Shown: piece after piece, positions 25,209-33,971 of the stretch
Numbering within the stretch: the first letter of the stretch is position 1
Layout of the letters: every line of letters starts with the position of its first letter
Source of the DNA: Geobacter sp. UBA5735
GTDB taxonomy: Bacteria; Desulfobacterota; Desulfuromonadia; Geobacterales; Geobacteraceae
DNA length: 64,000 nucleotides
Assembly (NCBI GenBank): GCA_002419385.1
Contig: DIFZ01000050.1
Span: 83,966 to 147,965 of the forward strand
Direction: 5' to 3'
Notes under the pieces: model-generated
Told to the model about the DNA's origin: nothing
Seen by the model: only the letters and a program-made list of their open reading frames with translations
Database searches by the model: none
Position numbers and translations under genes: made by a program

Positions 25209-27236
25209 ATGGGTTTCTTGGGGTTCGGGAAGAAGCGTACTGTCGTGTCCGGTGCCATGGCTTTCCAATGCAGCGCTGCGTCGCTTTTGGCAGAACTGGA
25301 AAAGGTTCGCACAACTCCAACCTTTGTCAGTGCATATGTATCACCTCATATCGACATCGACCAGGTTGCCAGGGTCCTGGCATCACGCTTTCGTGACGTT
25401 CCCATGATGATCTGTTCGACCGCCGGCGAACTGCATGCCGATGCAAAAAAACTGTACTGCCCGACGGGCAACAGCTGGGATCGCGTGGTGGTCCAGTGCT
25501 TCGATTCTTCGCTGGTAGCTCAGGCAGAAGTTGTCGCTGTCCCACTCGGCTGTGAAGACCTTCGCAGGGGAAGCGTCGATACCGGTCTCAAGGATCGGGT
25601 CGCACGAATCGGCAAGGCCATAACAGATCTCAAAGTAACTATGGAAATCGACTATCGCAACACAATGGCATACGTGCTGTTCGACGGCCTGTCTGCCTCC
25701 GAATCGTTCTTCATGGAAGCCCTCTATGAGTCGGGGCGCTTCCCCTGCCTGTTCGTCGGCGGCTCAGCCGGAGGGAAATTCGACTTCCGCAACACCTGGC
25801 TTCACAACGGGAGAAAAAAGCTCGAAAACCATGCGCTGATCGCATTCATCAAGACTCCTCCCGGGGTACGCTTCGGCATTTTCAAGAGCCAGAATTTCGA
25901 GCCGGCAGGAAGCAGTTTCCACGTTCTTTCGGCTTCTGTGGAACAGCGTTACGTAACCCAGGTGGTTGATCGCACCGGGCATGTGAGCAATCTGACGGAC
26001 GCCCTCTGCGAAACGCTTAACTGCTCTGCGAGCCAGCTTGAGGGAAAACTGGCTGATTACTCATTTGCCATAACCGTGGGCAAGGAATTGTTCGTACGTT
26101 CCATATCCCAACTCAATATGGACGCGGGCCGCGTGCATTTCTACTGCGATATCGCTCCGGGAGAGGAGCTGCAACTGGTGCGAAGGACCAGCCTGGTCAG
26201 CACTACGGAAAAAGATTTCAGGCAGTTCATGCAGGGCAAGCCCGGCAAACCCGCAGCAGGCATCCTCAATGACTGCATTTTGCGACGCCTTTGCAACGAT
26301 CGCGAACTGTCGGATATGGGTCGGGTCATGCCGGAAACCGCCATTGCCGGATTTTCCACATTCGGCGAAATTCTCGGCCTGAATCTCAACCAGACCCTCA
26401 CCGCCGTGTTCTTCTTCCATGTGCCCAAAGGCGAGCAGTTCCGGGATGAATATGTGGACAACTTTGTCGCACACTACGGTGAGTTCAAGGCATTTTTCCT
26501 CAGACGGCAGATTTCTAAGCTGAGCGGGTTGACCCAGGTGCTGATCAAACAGATCGAGGACTTCAAGTGCCAGCAGTTCGAGAGCCGTCTCGATGCCTCC
26601 GGCCTGGAACCCACCATGGCCAGGCTGTTCTGCGGGCTGAACGACCTCGGGCAGGCCCTGGACGAGGCGCACAGCCACCGGGAATCCATTGCCGGCCAGC
26701 TCGAATCGTGCGCAAACGACCTGTACGGATCGGTGGACGACCTGGCATCCCACATCGAGCAACAGGTGCAGGCGATACAGCAGCTCGGTGAGAACGTTTC
26801 CGGCCTTACCCAGCAGGCGACCATGTCCGCCGCAAACGCCAGAGAGCTTGCAGATGCCAGCCTCCACATCCAGAGCGTGGTGGAGATCATTGAGCAGATT
26901 TCTGACCAGACAAACCTGTTGGCTCTCAATGCCGCCATTGAAGCGGCACGCGCAGGTGAAAGCGGACGCGGGTTTGCGGTGGTTGCCGACGAAGTGCGCA
27001 ATCTTGCGGAAAAATCGCGGACGAGCGCCATGGAGATCGGCACGAACATCTCGCGTCTGGCCACGGAAATCGGTACCGTTGCCAATGAAATCGAATCCCA
27101 GTCCAGTGACGTTGCGCGACTGTCTTCCCTGCTCGGAGTAATCGAGGAATCCAGCGGCAGAACTACGGAAACGGCTGTCCACACCAAAGGCGTGGCAGAC
27201 ACCTTGAAGAACCTTACCAGTGCAAGCCATTGCTGA
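25209..27236 (+). CDS. Soluble FIST-domain methyl-accepting chemotaxis protein
   Basis: 675 residues, no membrane segment. Residues about 40-240 are a FIST N-terminal domain (PTFVSAYVSPHIDIDQV, MMICSTAGEL, FVGGSAGG), and 250-410 a FIST C domain (ETAIAGFSTFGEILG). FIST domains are thought to sense small ligands such as amino acids. The C-terminal part (about 460-675) is a methyl-accepting signalling domain with the conserved tip DQTNLLALNAAIEAARAGE and GFAVVADEVRNLAEKS. The start at 25209 has AAGGAG. It follows nifB by 139 bases on the same strand and converges with the maturase gene. Cytosolic chemoreceptor; ligand unknown. Confidence 0.9.
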   Translation: MGFLGFGKKRTVVSGAMAFQCSAASLLAELEKVRTTPTFVSAYVSPHIDIDQVARVLASRFRDVPMMICSTAGELHADAKKLYCPTGNSWDRVVVQCFDSSLVAQAEVVAVPLGCEDLRRGSVDTGLKDRVARIGKAITDLKVTMEIDYRNTMAYVLFDGLSASESFFMEALYESGRFPCLFVGGSAGGKFDFRNTWLHNGRKKLENHALIAFIKTPPGVRFGIFKSQNFEPAGSSFHVLSASVEQRYVTQVVDRTGHVSNLTDALCETLNCSASQLEGKLADYSFAITVGKELFVRSISQLNMDAGRVHFYCDIAPGEELQLVRRTSLVSTTEKDFRQFMQGKPGKPAAGILNDCILRRLCNDRELSDMGRVMPETAIAGFSTFGEILGLNLNQTLTAVFFFHVPKGEQFRDEYVDNFVAHYGEFKAFFLRRQISKLSGLTQVLIKQIEDFKCQQFESRLDASGLEPTMARLFCGLNDLGQALDEAHSHRESIAGQLESCANDLYGSVDDLASHIEQQVQAIQQLGENVSGLTQQATMSAANARELADASLHIQSVVEIIEQISDQTNLLALNAAIEAARAGESGRGFAVVADEVRNLAEKSRTSAMEIGTNISRLATEIGTVANEIESQSSDVARLSSLLGVIEESSGRTTETAVHTKGVADTLKNLTSASHC

Positions 27237-27250
27237 GGATCGCGAACGCT

Positions 27251-28552
27251 CTACAGACGTTTCTTGCGGAGATACTTGATATCCTGAAGAATAAACTCCT
27301 CCAATACGGCATCGAAATAGCTCCTGCGGCATTCCACATCATCAATGGAACCTGTCCGCAGGAGTCTCAAGAAGCGGCAGCCGCCGAAACAGAGGGGAAG
27401 ATATGCGCAGTCACGGCACTGGTCCTTCTTCCAGACATCAAGGTTGTGTGACGTGCCATAATCGTTGCAGCCGCTTTCCAGGTGGCCCGCTTCAAGCCCC
27501 CGGCACCCGATGAATGCCGGGCATTTATAGAGAACCCCGTCGTAGTTGACAACCAGATTGTCCCGCAACTCGATCATGCAGATCGTCGGCGCAACCCTGG
27601 GGGTGAAGAACCCCCGCCGCAGGATCTCTTCCCTGAGGAAGACACTTGCCTCCAGAAGCCACGGTTCATCGTCGGATACGCATCCTTCGGAGAACTCGGG
27701 AGAGAGGTGCGTTCCCAGCGTTTTCGAAACCGGCGAAAACAGCACGTGGGATATCCGATCCGGTGTCAAGCCGTTGGCACTCAGCGTGTCCAGGAGTTGC
27801 GGAAAGGAGCGGTAGCTTTCCCTCGTGTAATTGCCGCCGATCCCGATTCTGATGAGGTCGCTGACCTCCGACATGTTGCGGATGATTACATCGAAGCTGC
27901 CTGTTCCCGAGAGAAATGGACGATAGCGGTCATGGTTTTCCCGAGGGCCGTCCAGGGTGATTCTGGCGCTTATGAGGCCGACCGGAACAAGTTGCGAAAC
28001 CGCGGCCCGGGTAAGCAGCGTGCCGTTCGTCACCAGAGTGAATTCATAGCGCCGCCCTTCCCGTTCCGCCAGCGACTTCAACGTGCCGGATATGTCCCTG
28101 ATCCGGTCTGCACTGAGCAGCGGCTCTCCACCGTAGTAATCGACCAGCAGATCCTTGCCCCGGGCCAGATACTCTCCCCCCGCGAACCGGACCAGCAGTT
28201 CCCCGGTAGCAGAGCTCATGTAGTGACTCCCCCGTTGCGCGCCTTCATAGCAATAGGTGCACGCCAGGTTGCAGTCCAGATTCATGACAACCGTCAGCAC
28301 AGCCCTTGAGCTGCGCCGGTTGGCTTCTTCAATGGCAGCCATCATCTCCTGGCGCTCTTCATCGCTGTCGTGAACGAGGAAACCGTTTCGGTCCAGTGTC
28401 TCCTGCTCCTTGTCCGTAAGAGATCCATCCTCTATCGCTGCCAACAGTGCTTTCGGCACCAGTAACTTGGCAAAGCTCCGGGTGGAAAACAGCAGCAACC
28501 GCCCGGGATTGTCCCGACAGGGGAATATTTTTACATAGCTGGAAAGTCGCAT
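27251..28552 (-). CDS. Radical SAM/SPASM peptide maturase (geopeptide type)
   Basis: 433 residues. The radical SAM motif CNLACTYC uses Cys94, Cys98 and Cys101. The C-terminal SPASM region has CPAFIGC and CRDCAYLPLCFGGC for extra iron-sulfur clusters. The N-terminus (YVKIFPCRDNPGRLLLFSTR) matches the geopeptide maturase family I know from Geobacter, where small Cys-containing precursor peptides are modified. A candidate 34-residue precursor is encoded directly upstream (28614-28718). No Shine-Dalgarno sequence precedes the ATG at 28552: a terminator T-run ends six bases before it, so maturase expression probably needs readthrough and weak initiation. Reaction on the peptide is unknown (thioether bond likely by family). 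Confidence 0.9.
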   Translation of the reverse strand: MRLSSYVKIFPCRDNPGRLLLFSTRSFAKLLVPKALLAAIEDGSLTDKEQETLDRNGFLVHDSDEERQEMMAAIEEANRRSSRAVLTVVMNLDCNLACTYCYEGAQRGSHYMSSATGELLVRFAGGEYLARGKDLLVDYYGGEPLLSADRIRDISGTLKSLAEREGRRYEFTLVTNGTLLTRAAVSQLVPVGLISARITLDGPRENHDRYRPFLSGTGSFDVIIRNMSEVSDLIRIGIGGNYTRESYRSFPQLLDTLSANGLTPDRISHVLFSPVSKTLGTHLSPEFSEGCVSDDEPWLLEASVFLREEILRRGFFTPRVAPTICMIELRDNLVVNYDGVLYKCPAFIGCRGLEAGHLESGCNDYGTSHNLDVWKKDQCRDCAYLPLCFGGCRFLRLLRTGSIDDVECRRSYFDAVLEEFILQDIKYLRKKRL

Positions 28553-28558
28553 TTTGGC

Positions 28559-28588
28559 AAAAAAAAGGGGGTCAGACCCGACCCCCTT
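28559..28588 (-). terminator. Terminator between RiPP precursor and its maturase
   Basis: On the minus strand, AAGGGGGTC (28588-28580) pairs with GACCCCCTT (28573-28565) around loop GGGTCT, followed by eight T in total. Placed after the precursor stop and just before the maturase ATG, it would give much precursor mRNA and little maturase mRNA. Confidence 0.85.
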
Positions 28589-28613
28589 GGAAATTATGTG
28601 TTATTGTGGAAAC

Positions 28614-28718
28614 CTACCCTCTCCACGGCAAATACAGCAGTCCGCAACATCCTGCCCAATCGGGACCGATTGGTTCGTCCGTTCCTTTTTCAAGGACAAT
28701 GATTTCTTCCCGTTCCAT
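28614..28718 (-). CDS. Candidate geopeptide RiPP precursor
   Basis: 34 residues starting MEREEIIVLEKGTDEPIG. The Glu/Lys-rich leader is followed by PIGPDWAGCCGLLYLPWRG, a compact core with GPDW and a Cys-Cys pair. A very strong ribosome site (AGGAGG, six to seven bases before ATG) supports translation. The maturase gene lies 61 bases downstream on the same strand, separated by a terminator. The GPDW/Cys core fits what I recall of geopeptide precursors, but I could not check it. Cys24 and Cys25 are the likely modification sites (inference). Too short to be found by usual gene callers. Confidence 0.75.
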   Translation of the reverse strand: MEREEIIVLEKGTDEPIGPDWAGCCGLLYLPWRG

Positions 28719-28968
28719 GGTGTACCTCCTCTTTCGGTTTCTCGCGATGGTGCGATGAAGCCAAGGTTCTTCCGCCTACGAAGACAATAAGCGGATCCGT
28801 TACCGCGCGCCGGAATTCTGCACAATCGATCGTTCAGGCAATGCACTGCAGGCATCGACACGAGGGCCCCTTTTTAGCATGCACTTATCATGCCATCTAA
28901 TCACAACCATTGGGATAAAACTATTCAACCAGCAGCCTGTCGGAGTTGTTCATGTTTTCGTTCAGCAA

Positions 28969-30903
28969 TCAGAAATGAAACCGTATGCCCCCTTCCACCC
29001 AGCGGCCGGTGTTACGAAAAATGTCTCTGAAATACTGGGCGCCCTTGAAAATATTGCGGGCCGAGAAAAAGATTTCCATCGACTGATATTCGGAGGAATA
29101 AATCTTTTTGGCCAGATAGAGATCCCAGGTCATCGAACTGTGCGTTACATATACGTCAGGATTTACGTCCCAGCTAATGAAGTGTCCCTTGAGTGTAGCA
29201 CGGAAGCTTTTCCTGTCATCGTACTGGATTCCCACATCCCACGTATACTGCGGCATGTTGGGCACTCCGTCTCCTGTCAACCGATCGGTGCTGTCAAGCA
29301 GCGCATAGCCGAGAGAAAGAGAGGTATTGTAGAGGGGCATGGTCTTCAGCTCCACCTCGAGCCCTTGACGGCGCTGCTTGCCGACATTCACCCACATCCT
29401 GTTATCGTCATCGGGATTGTCAGGAGTGTCATCCGGCAGACTCACCGTATCGATCACATCACTGATATCATGCCGGAACAGGCTGGTTTTGAACCAGAAA
29501 TAGCGGAAAAACGTCGTTTCCAGCCCCACGACATAGGACCAGATTTTCTCCATTTTCAAGTCTGGGTTGGTAATGATGTTCACTCCGTTGCCGAAAGTTG
29601 AGGACAAAAACGGCGTATTGAACCCTCTGGCAACATAGGCCCTCAGTATCGTGTTCTCCGCCGGCGCAAAGGTAACACCCAGACTCGGGCTCCAGAAATC
29701 ACCGTTGGTGTTGGTGTGATCGAAACGAAGTCCGGGAGTGACTGAAAACTTTCCCAGGGTCAGCGAGTCGTTTACGTAGACCGCCCATTTATCCTGCCGC
29801 TGTTTCCCGCCCTCGATGTTGGGGGATTTCAAACGGGCCGTGTCGAAATCGGTCCCGACCACCATTTCATGCAACCGCTGGGTCCATACCAGTTTCGCGC
29901 TGCCGCCAAAACCGGCATCGCTCCCTTCCTTCTTCGAATCAATCTCCAACCCGAAGGGTTCTATGATTGTTTTCTGGGACAACACGGTGTCCTGCCAAAG
30001 AGCCCTGAGGGAAACATTGAGCGCGAGACCTCTGGCAACCTGGTAATCAAGACCGAGAGTTGTGAAAAGATTTTCATTCTTGCTGTCAATCGTCCCTACC
30101 AGCTCAGCACCCAATTCCGGTATCTGCTCACGAAAAGCACCCACCTGCCTGACGCCTCTGGTATACCCGAGTGTGAAAGCAACCACTGCTTTCTCAGAAC
30201 ATGAGTACTTCAGTTTCGTATAGAAATTGCCGCCATGGTAGCCGTTATAGGGCAGCAGGCCATCAGTGAGCATTCCGCCGCCGGAAAGATAGTAACCGAA
30301 ACCTCCCTTCCCGCCGGAGATCTCCAACCGGTAATCACCGGTATTCCGCTCACCGATGGAAGCGGAAAGCATGCCGCCGAATTCCCGCGTGTCATCAGGC
30401 GATCTGGTGATGACATTGATGACTCCGCCAAGGGAGGACCCCCAGGAGGAAGACGCCGGCCCCTTTATGATCTCGATCCGTTCGATGATCTGGACCGGGA
30501 CCAGCCCCAGATCCGGCGTTGACTCGCTCAGGTTGTTCATGGCGACTCCGTCGATCATGAGGAGCACATGCCACGGCTGGGACCCCTGGATCATGCCGTT
30601 CACGTAGCTTCCCGGGCTGCCCTGATCGAACAGTTGCAGCCCGGTGACATAGACGAGGGCGTCCGCAAGGGTATGCGCATTAAGCGCCTTAATATCATCG
30701 GCTGTAATGACGGTCACGTTTTCTGCAACCTGAGAAATGGACTTGGGATAGCGGGTCGGAGTGACGATGATGTCATCCTCGTCATAGAACATTTTCAGGG
30801 TGGACATGTCCCGTTCGCCTTCTGCAAACCCTCGGTTAACGCCAGAGGGAAGGCAAAAAAACAAAAACAAGAAGAAAGTTGTCTTAAGGAAATATTTATG
30901 CAT
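28969..30903 (-). CDS. TonB-dependent outer-membrane receptor
   Basis: 644 residues. Signal peptide (about 1-28, MHKYFLKTTFFLFLFFCLPSG...). The plug domain (about 40-160) has TVITADDIKALNAHTLADAL and IERIEIIKGPASSSWGSSLGGVINVITR. The remainder is a 22-strand-type beta-barrel, ending in GGIRFHF with a terminal Phe, as outer-membrane proteins do. It transports a substrate, often a metal chelate or cobalamin, using TonB energy. The divergent neighbours are a substrate-binding protein and a hybrid kinase, which suggests a sensed or transported ligand, but the ligand cannot be read from sequence. Confidence 0.93.
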   Translation of the reverse strand: MHKYFLKTTFFLFLFFCLPSGVNRGFAEGERDMSTLKMFYDEDDIIVTPTRYPKSISQVAENVTVITADDIKALNAHTLADALVYVTGLQLFDQGSPGSYVNGMIQGSQPWHVLLMIDGVAMNNLSESTPDLGLVPVQIIERIEIIKGPASSSWGSSLGGVINVITRSPDDTREFGGMLSASIGERNTGDYRLEISGGKGGFGYYLSGGGMLTDGLLPYNGYHGGNFYTKLKYSCSEKAVVAFTLGYTRGVRQVGAFREQIPELGAELVGTIDSKNENLFTTLGLDYQVARGLALNVSLRALWQDTVLSQKTIIEPFGLEIDSKKEGSDAGFGGSAKLVWTQRLHEMVVGTDFDTARLKSPNIEGGKQRQDKWAVYVNDSLTLGKFSVTPGLRFDHTNTNGDFWSPSLGVTFAPAENTILRAYVARGFNTPFLSSTFGNGVNIITNPDLKMEKIWSYVVGLETTFFRYFWFKTSLFRHDISDVIDTVSLPDDTPDNPDDDNRMWVNVGKQRRQGLEVELKTMPLYNTSLSLGYALLDSTDRLTGDGVPNMPQYTWDVGIQYDDRKSFRATLKGHFISWDVNPDVYVTHSSMTWDLYLAKKIYSSEYQSMEIFFSARNIFKGAQYFRDIFRNTGRWVEGGIRFHF

Positions 30904-31058
30904 AATCTAAATATATTCTCAGTAAACCATGCTCAGACAAACAACTTCAGGTTGACTTCGTCATTTTAATAAACCCTGGACATGTAACTGAAAAGAATGT
31001 GTGGCATACTGATGATAAGTTTACAAATGAAGATCGATTTGTCCATTCAGAGATTACC

Positions 31059-31961
31059 ATGAAATTGCTTTGCATACATTTTTTTGTCATGGTATCCATC
31101 ATGCTCGCCGGTTCGTCCCATGCATGGGACGTTCTCGTTGTGCAGAATTACCGGACAAAGCCCTATAGCGAAGTGATCCGGGGTTTTAAGGCTGCATCGT
31201 CAGCAAGGACTACGGAACTGGTCATGTCGGAAATGAATGGTGCCGAAGCCCTCCGGGAAATTCGGAAACGACGCCCTGACCTCATTCTGGCAATCGGCAT
31301 GGATTCTCTCCTGACAGTCAAGAAAATCAATGACATACCAATTGTTTACTGCATGGTTCTCAGCCCTGAAACGGTCCTTGGGGATGAAAAGAACATAACC
31401 GGCATCAGCATGAACATCCCTCCGGAAAAATATCTCTCAACCCTGTTGAAAGCCTTGCCTCACCTGAAGAAGATCGGTCTCGTCTACAATCCGCGCAAAA
31501 CAGGCACTATCGTCGACAAAACCCATCCTGCCGCTGAAAAAATGGGGATTCGCCTGACAGCCCTCAAAGCGGAAAGGGCCAGGGACCTGCCGCGCATGCT
31601 GGAAAGCCTTCCCGATGGGCTGGACGCATACTGGATGCTTCCTGACAGTACGTTTACAGCCCCGGAAGCCGTGGAAGCCCTGATTTTCTATTCCATGCGC
31701 AGCAGGGTGCCGATTTTCACCTTTTCCGAAAAATATCTCCGGATGGGGGCGTTTCTGTCCCTTGACCTCGATGCTTATGAACTGGGAAAACAGGCAGGGG
31801 AATTATCTGACAAGGTAAAGTCCGGAGTGGAAGTGGCCGCCATTCCCAGAACTGATGCCGAAATAGCAGTCCCTACGATAAATCGGACCATCGCAGCAAA
31901 GCTCGGAATCGTCCTGAACAGCAGTTCCCTGAAAAAATTCCGTTTTCTGAACAAAGAGTAA
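31059..31961 (+). CDS. Periplasmic ABC-type substrate-binding protein
   Basis: 300 residues. A signal peptide from MKLLCIHFFVMVSIMLAGSSHA is cut near residue 22. The fold is the ABC substrate-binding family similar to PF04392: VLVVQNYRTKPYSEVIRGF, PDLILAIGMDSL, IVYCMVLSPE, KIGLVYNPRKTG and RVPIFTFSEKYLRMGAFLSLD. No permease or ATPase gene is next to it; instead a hybrid histidine kinase follows after eight bases. It may serve as ligand sensor for that kinase rather than for transport. The start at 31059 is chosen because it begins the signal peptide. Confidence 0.85.
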   Translation: MKLLCIHFFVMVSIMLAGSSHAWDVLVVQNYRTKPYSEVIRGFKAASSARTTELVMSEMNGAEALREIRKRRPDLILAIGMDSLLTVKKINDIPIVYCMVLSPETVLGDEKNITGISMNIPPEKYLSTLLKALPHLKKIGLVYNPRKTGTIVDKTHPAAEKMGIRLTALKAERARDLPRMLESLPDGLDAYWMLPDSTFTAPEAVEALIFYSMRSRVPIFTFSEKYLRMGAFLSLDLDAYELGKQAGELSDKVKSGVEVAAIPRTDAEIAVPTINRTIAAKLGIVLNSSSLKKFRFLNKE

Positions 31962-31969
31962 CCATATCC

Positions 31970-33946
31970 ATGAAATTAATGAATTATCTGACATTGCCGG
32001 CAAAGAGTTTCACGACCAAGATATTCCTGGCCCTTGCTCTTTCGACGGTCTTCATATCTGTGGCATTCACTGCTTTTTTCATCCATTACGAACGGAAAAA
32101 CATGATGGAAACGCTGCTCAACAAGGGCGGTCTTTTGGCCAAACAGCTGGCTGAAAGCTCCAGGATCGGGGTTTTTGCCGAAAACACGGCACTTTTGAGC
32201 GATCCGATCAACTCTGTAATGAGCGAGAAAGAGTCCCTTGCAGCCAGGATCTTTACCCGCAAGGGAAAACTGCTTGGCAGCAGCACGTCATCCAGCCAGT
32301 CCGAAGGAAAGAAAACCGATTTCAAGCCTGACATCAGTGCTGACAACCTGAGCTTGTTGAGAGGCGGACAGCTGCCGTTTCACCGGCAGCGAGGAACACT
32401 CATAGAGTTCTGGGCGCCCGTCACATCCGCCAGCATCTACTCTCCGAAGGATGCGCTCGTATTTACTGATGATCCTGAACAAACGCACGATCAAGCGATC
32501 GGATACGTTGCAGTCACCCTTGACACCTCCCCGATGGATACGGCCTTCCGCGGTCTCCTGCTGAAAAGCATTGTCATGAGCATGGCATTTCTTGCCGTTG
32601 CCCTTGCCATTGCCTACTATTTCGCGAGAAACATCACCAGGCCGCTCAACAGCCTCAAGGGGGGGGTCAACGCCATCGGCGCCGGTAAAGAGACGGCGAG
32701 AATGCCCATACAAACCGAAGATGAAATCGGGGAACTCACCAGGGCATTCAACGACATGGCCGAAGCGCTGAGAATGCGCGAAGCCGAAAAAGAGCACCTT
32801 GCCGCACAACTGCAGCACGCACAGAAGATGGAAGCGATAGGCCAACTTGCGGGAGGAGTCGCACACGACTTCAACAATATCCTCTGTGCCATCATCGGCT
32901 TCGGCGCCCTTCTGGACATATCCATGTCGAAAACTGACCCTTCCCGCCACCATCTGGAACAAATTCTTTCCGCGGCAGACCGGGCGACAAGCCTGGTTCA
33001 GGGGCTTCTCGCTTTCAGCAGGAAACAGATCATCAACCCGAAAGCCGTTGACCTCAACGACGTGGTCAGGAATATCGAAAGAATGATCACCAGGGTGGTA
33101 AGCGAAGACATCGAACTTTCCATCCGGCTGTCGGAAAAGAAACTGTACGTCTTCGTCGACACCGGCCAGATCGACCAGGTCCTCCTCAACCTCGTCACCA
33201 ATGCCCGTGATGCAATGCCTCACGGAGGAAAGCTGATCATCGAGACGGACGAGACGCTGCCCAACTCCGAAATCGAAGCGATGGCAGATGTTCTCCCGGG
33301 GACGTATTTTGCCCTGCTGAGCGTGTCGGACACAGGGACCGGCATAGAACGTGAAACACAGGAAAAGATATTTGAACCTTTTTTCACGACAAAAGAAGTG
33401 GGAAAAGGCACGGGGCTCGGCCTTTCCATGGCATACGGCATAGTCAGGCAGCACAACGGCCATATCACCATGACCAGCGAAATCGGGAAAGGGACATCGT
33501 TCCGCATCTACCTGCCGCTTGCTTCATACGAATCCCTCCCCCCCCACCTCATCGAATCGCCGGCAGCCCCCGTGTCCGGAACCGAAACCTTGCTGGTGGT
33601 CGAAGACAACCAGGAGGTCAGAAACCTGAACCGACTGGTCCTGGAAACGTTCGGCTACCGGGTGATCGAGGCGGTCGACGGGGAGGAAGCGGTTGCCCGC
33701 TTCAGAGAACACCATGATGAAATCGACATGATCGTGATGGATGTCGTCATGCCCAGGCTGAACGGTCGGCAGGCTTATATCGAGATCAGCAAGATCCGTC
33801 CAGAGGTAAAAGTTCTTTTCATGAGCGGGTATGCTCCGGATTTCATAGAGTCGAAAGGAATCGCAACAGAGGGCTTCACCTTCATCAACAAACCAGTGGC
33901 GCCCATGGATCTGTTGAAGACCATTCGGGAAATCCTTGACTCCTGA
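31970..33946 (+). CDS. Membrane hybrid sensor histidine kinase with C-terminal receiver
   Basis: 658 residues. A transmembrane helix at about 17-39, a periplasmic sensor part (about 40-198), a second helix (about 199-222), HAMP (222-275), HisKA with phospho-acceptor His in AGGVAHDFNNIL (about 299), HATPase (about 390-520, DTGTGIERETQEKIFEPFFTTK and GKGTGLGLSMAYGI) and a REC domain (about 535-655) with acceptor Asp in MIVMDVVMPRLNG. Placed eight bases after the substrate-binding protein, so it is probably cotranscribed. No DNA-binding output is fused; a partner or histidine phosphotransferase is expected elsewhere. Ribosome site weak. Confidence 0.93.
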   Translation: MKLMNYLTLPAKSFTTKIFLALALSTVFISVAFTAFFIHYERKNMMETLLNKGGLLAKQLAESSRIGVFAENTALLSDPINSVMSEKESLAARIFTRKGKLLGSSTSSSQSEGKKTDFKPDISADNLSLLRGGQLPFHRQRGTLIEFWAPVTSASIYSPKDALVFTDDPEQTHDQAIGYVAVTLDTSPMDTAFRGLLLKSIVMSMAFLAVALAIAYYFARNITRPLNSLKGGVNAIGAGKETARMPIQTEDEIGELTRAFNDMAEALRMREAEKEHLAAQLQHAQKMEAIGQLAGGVAHDFNNILCAIIGFGALLDISMSKTDPSRHHLEQILSAADRATSLVQGLLAFSRKQIINPKAVDLNDVVRNIERMITRVVSEDIELSIRLSEKKLYVFVDTGQIDQVLLNLVTNARDAMPHGGKLIIETDETLPNSEIEAMADVLPGTYFALLSVSDTGTGIERETQEKIFEPFFTTKEVGKGTGLGLSMAYGIVRQHNGHITMTSEIGKGTSFRIYLPLASYESLPPHLIESPAAPVSGTETLLVVEDNQEVRNLNRLVLETFGYRVIEAVDGEEAVARFREHHDEIDMIVMDVVMPRLNGRQAYIEISKIRPEVKVLFMSGYAPDFIESKGIATEGFTFINKPVAPMDLLKTIREILDS

Positions 33947-33971
33947 CAGGAATTCAGGATATTGGATATCT

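Noticed and set aside
26061..27332. 423-codon minus-strand frame
   Set aside because: Opposite the FIST-MCP gene, whose signalling-tip motif fixes the true strand.
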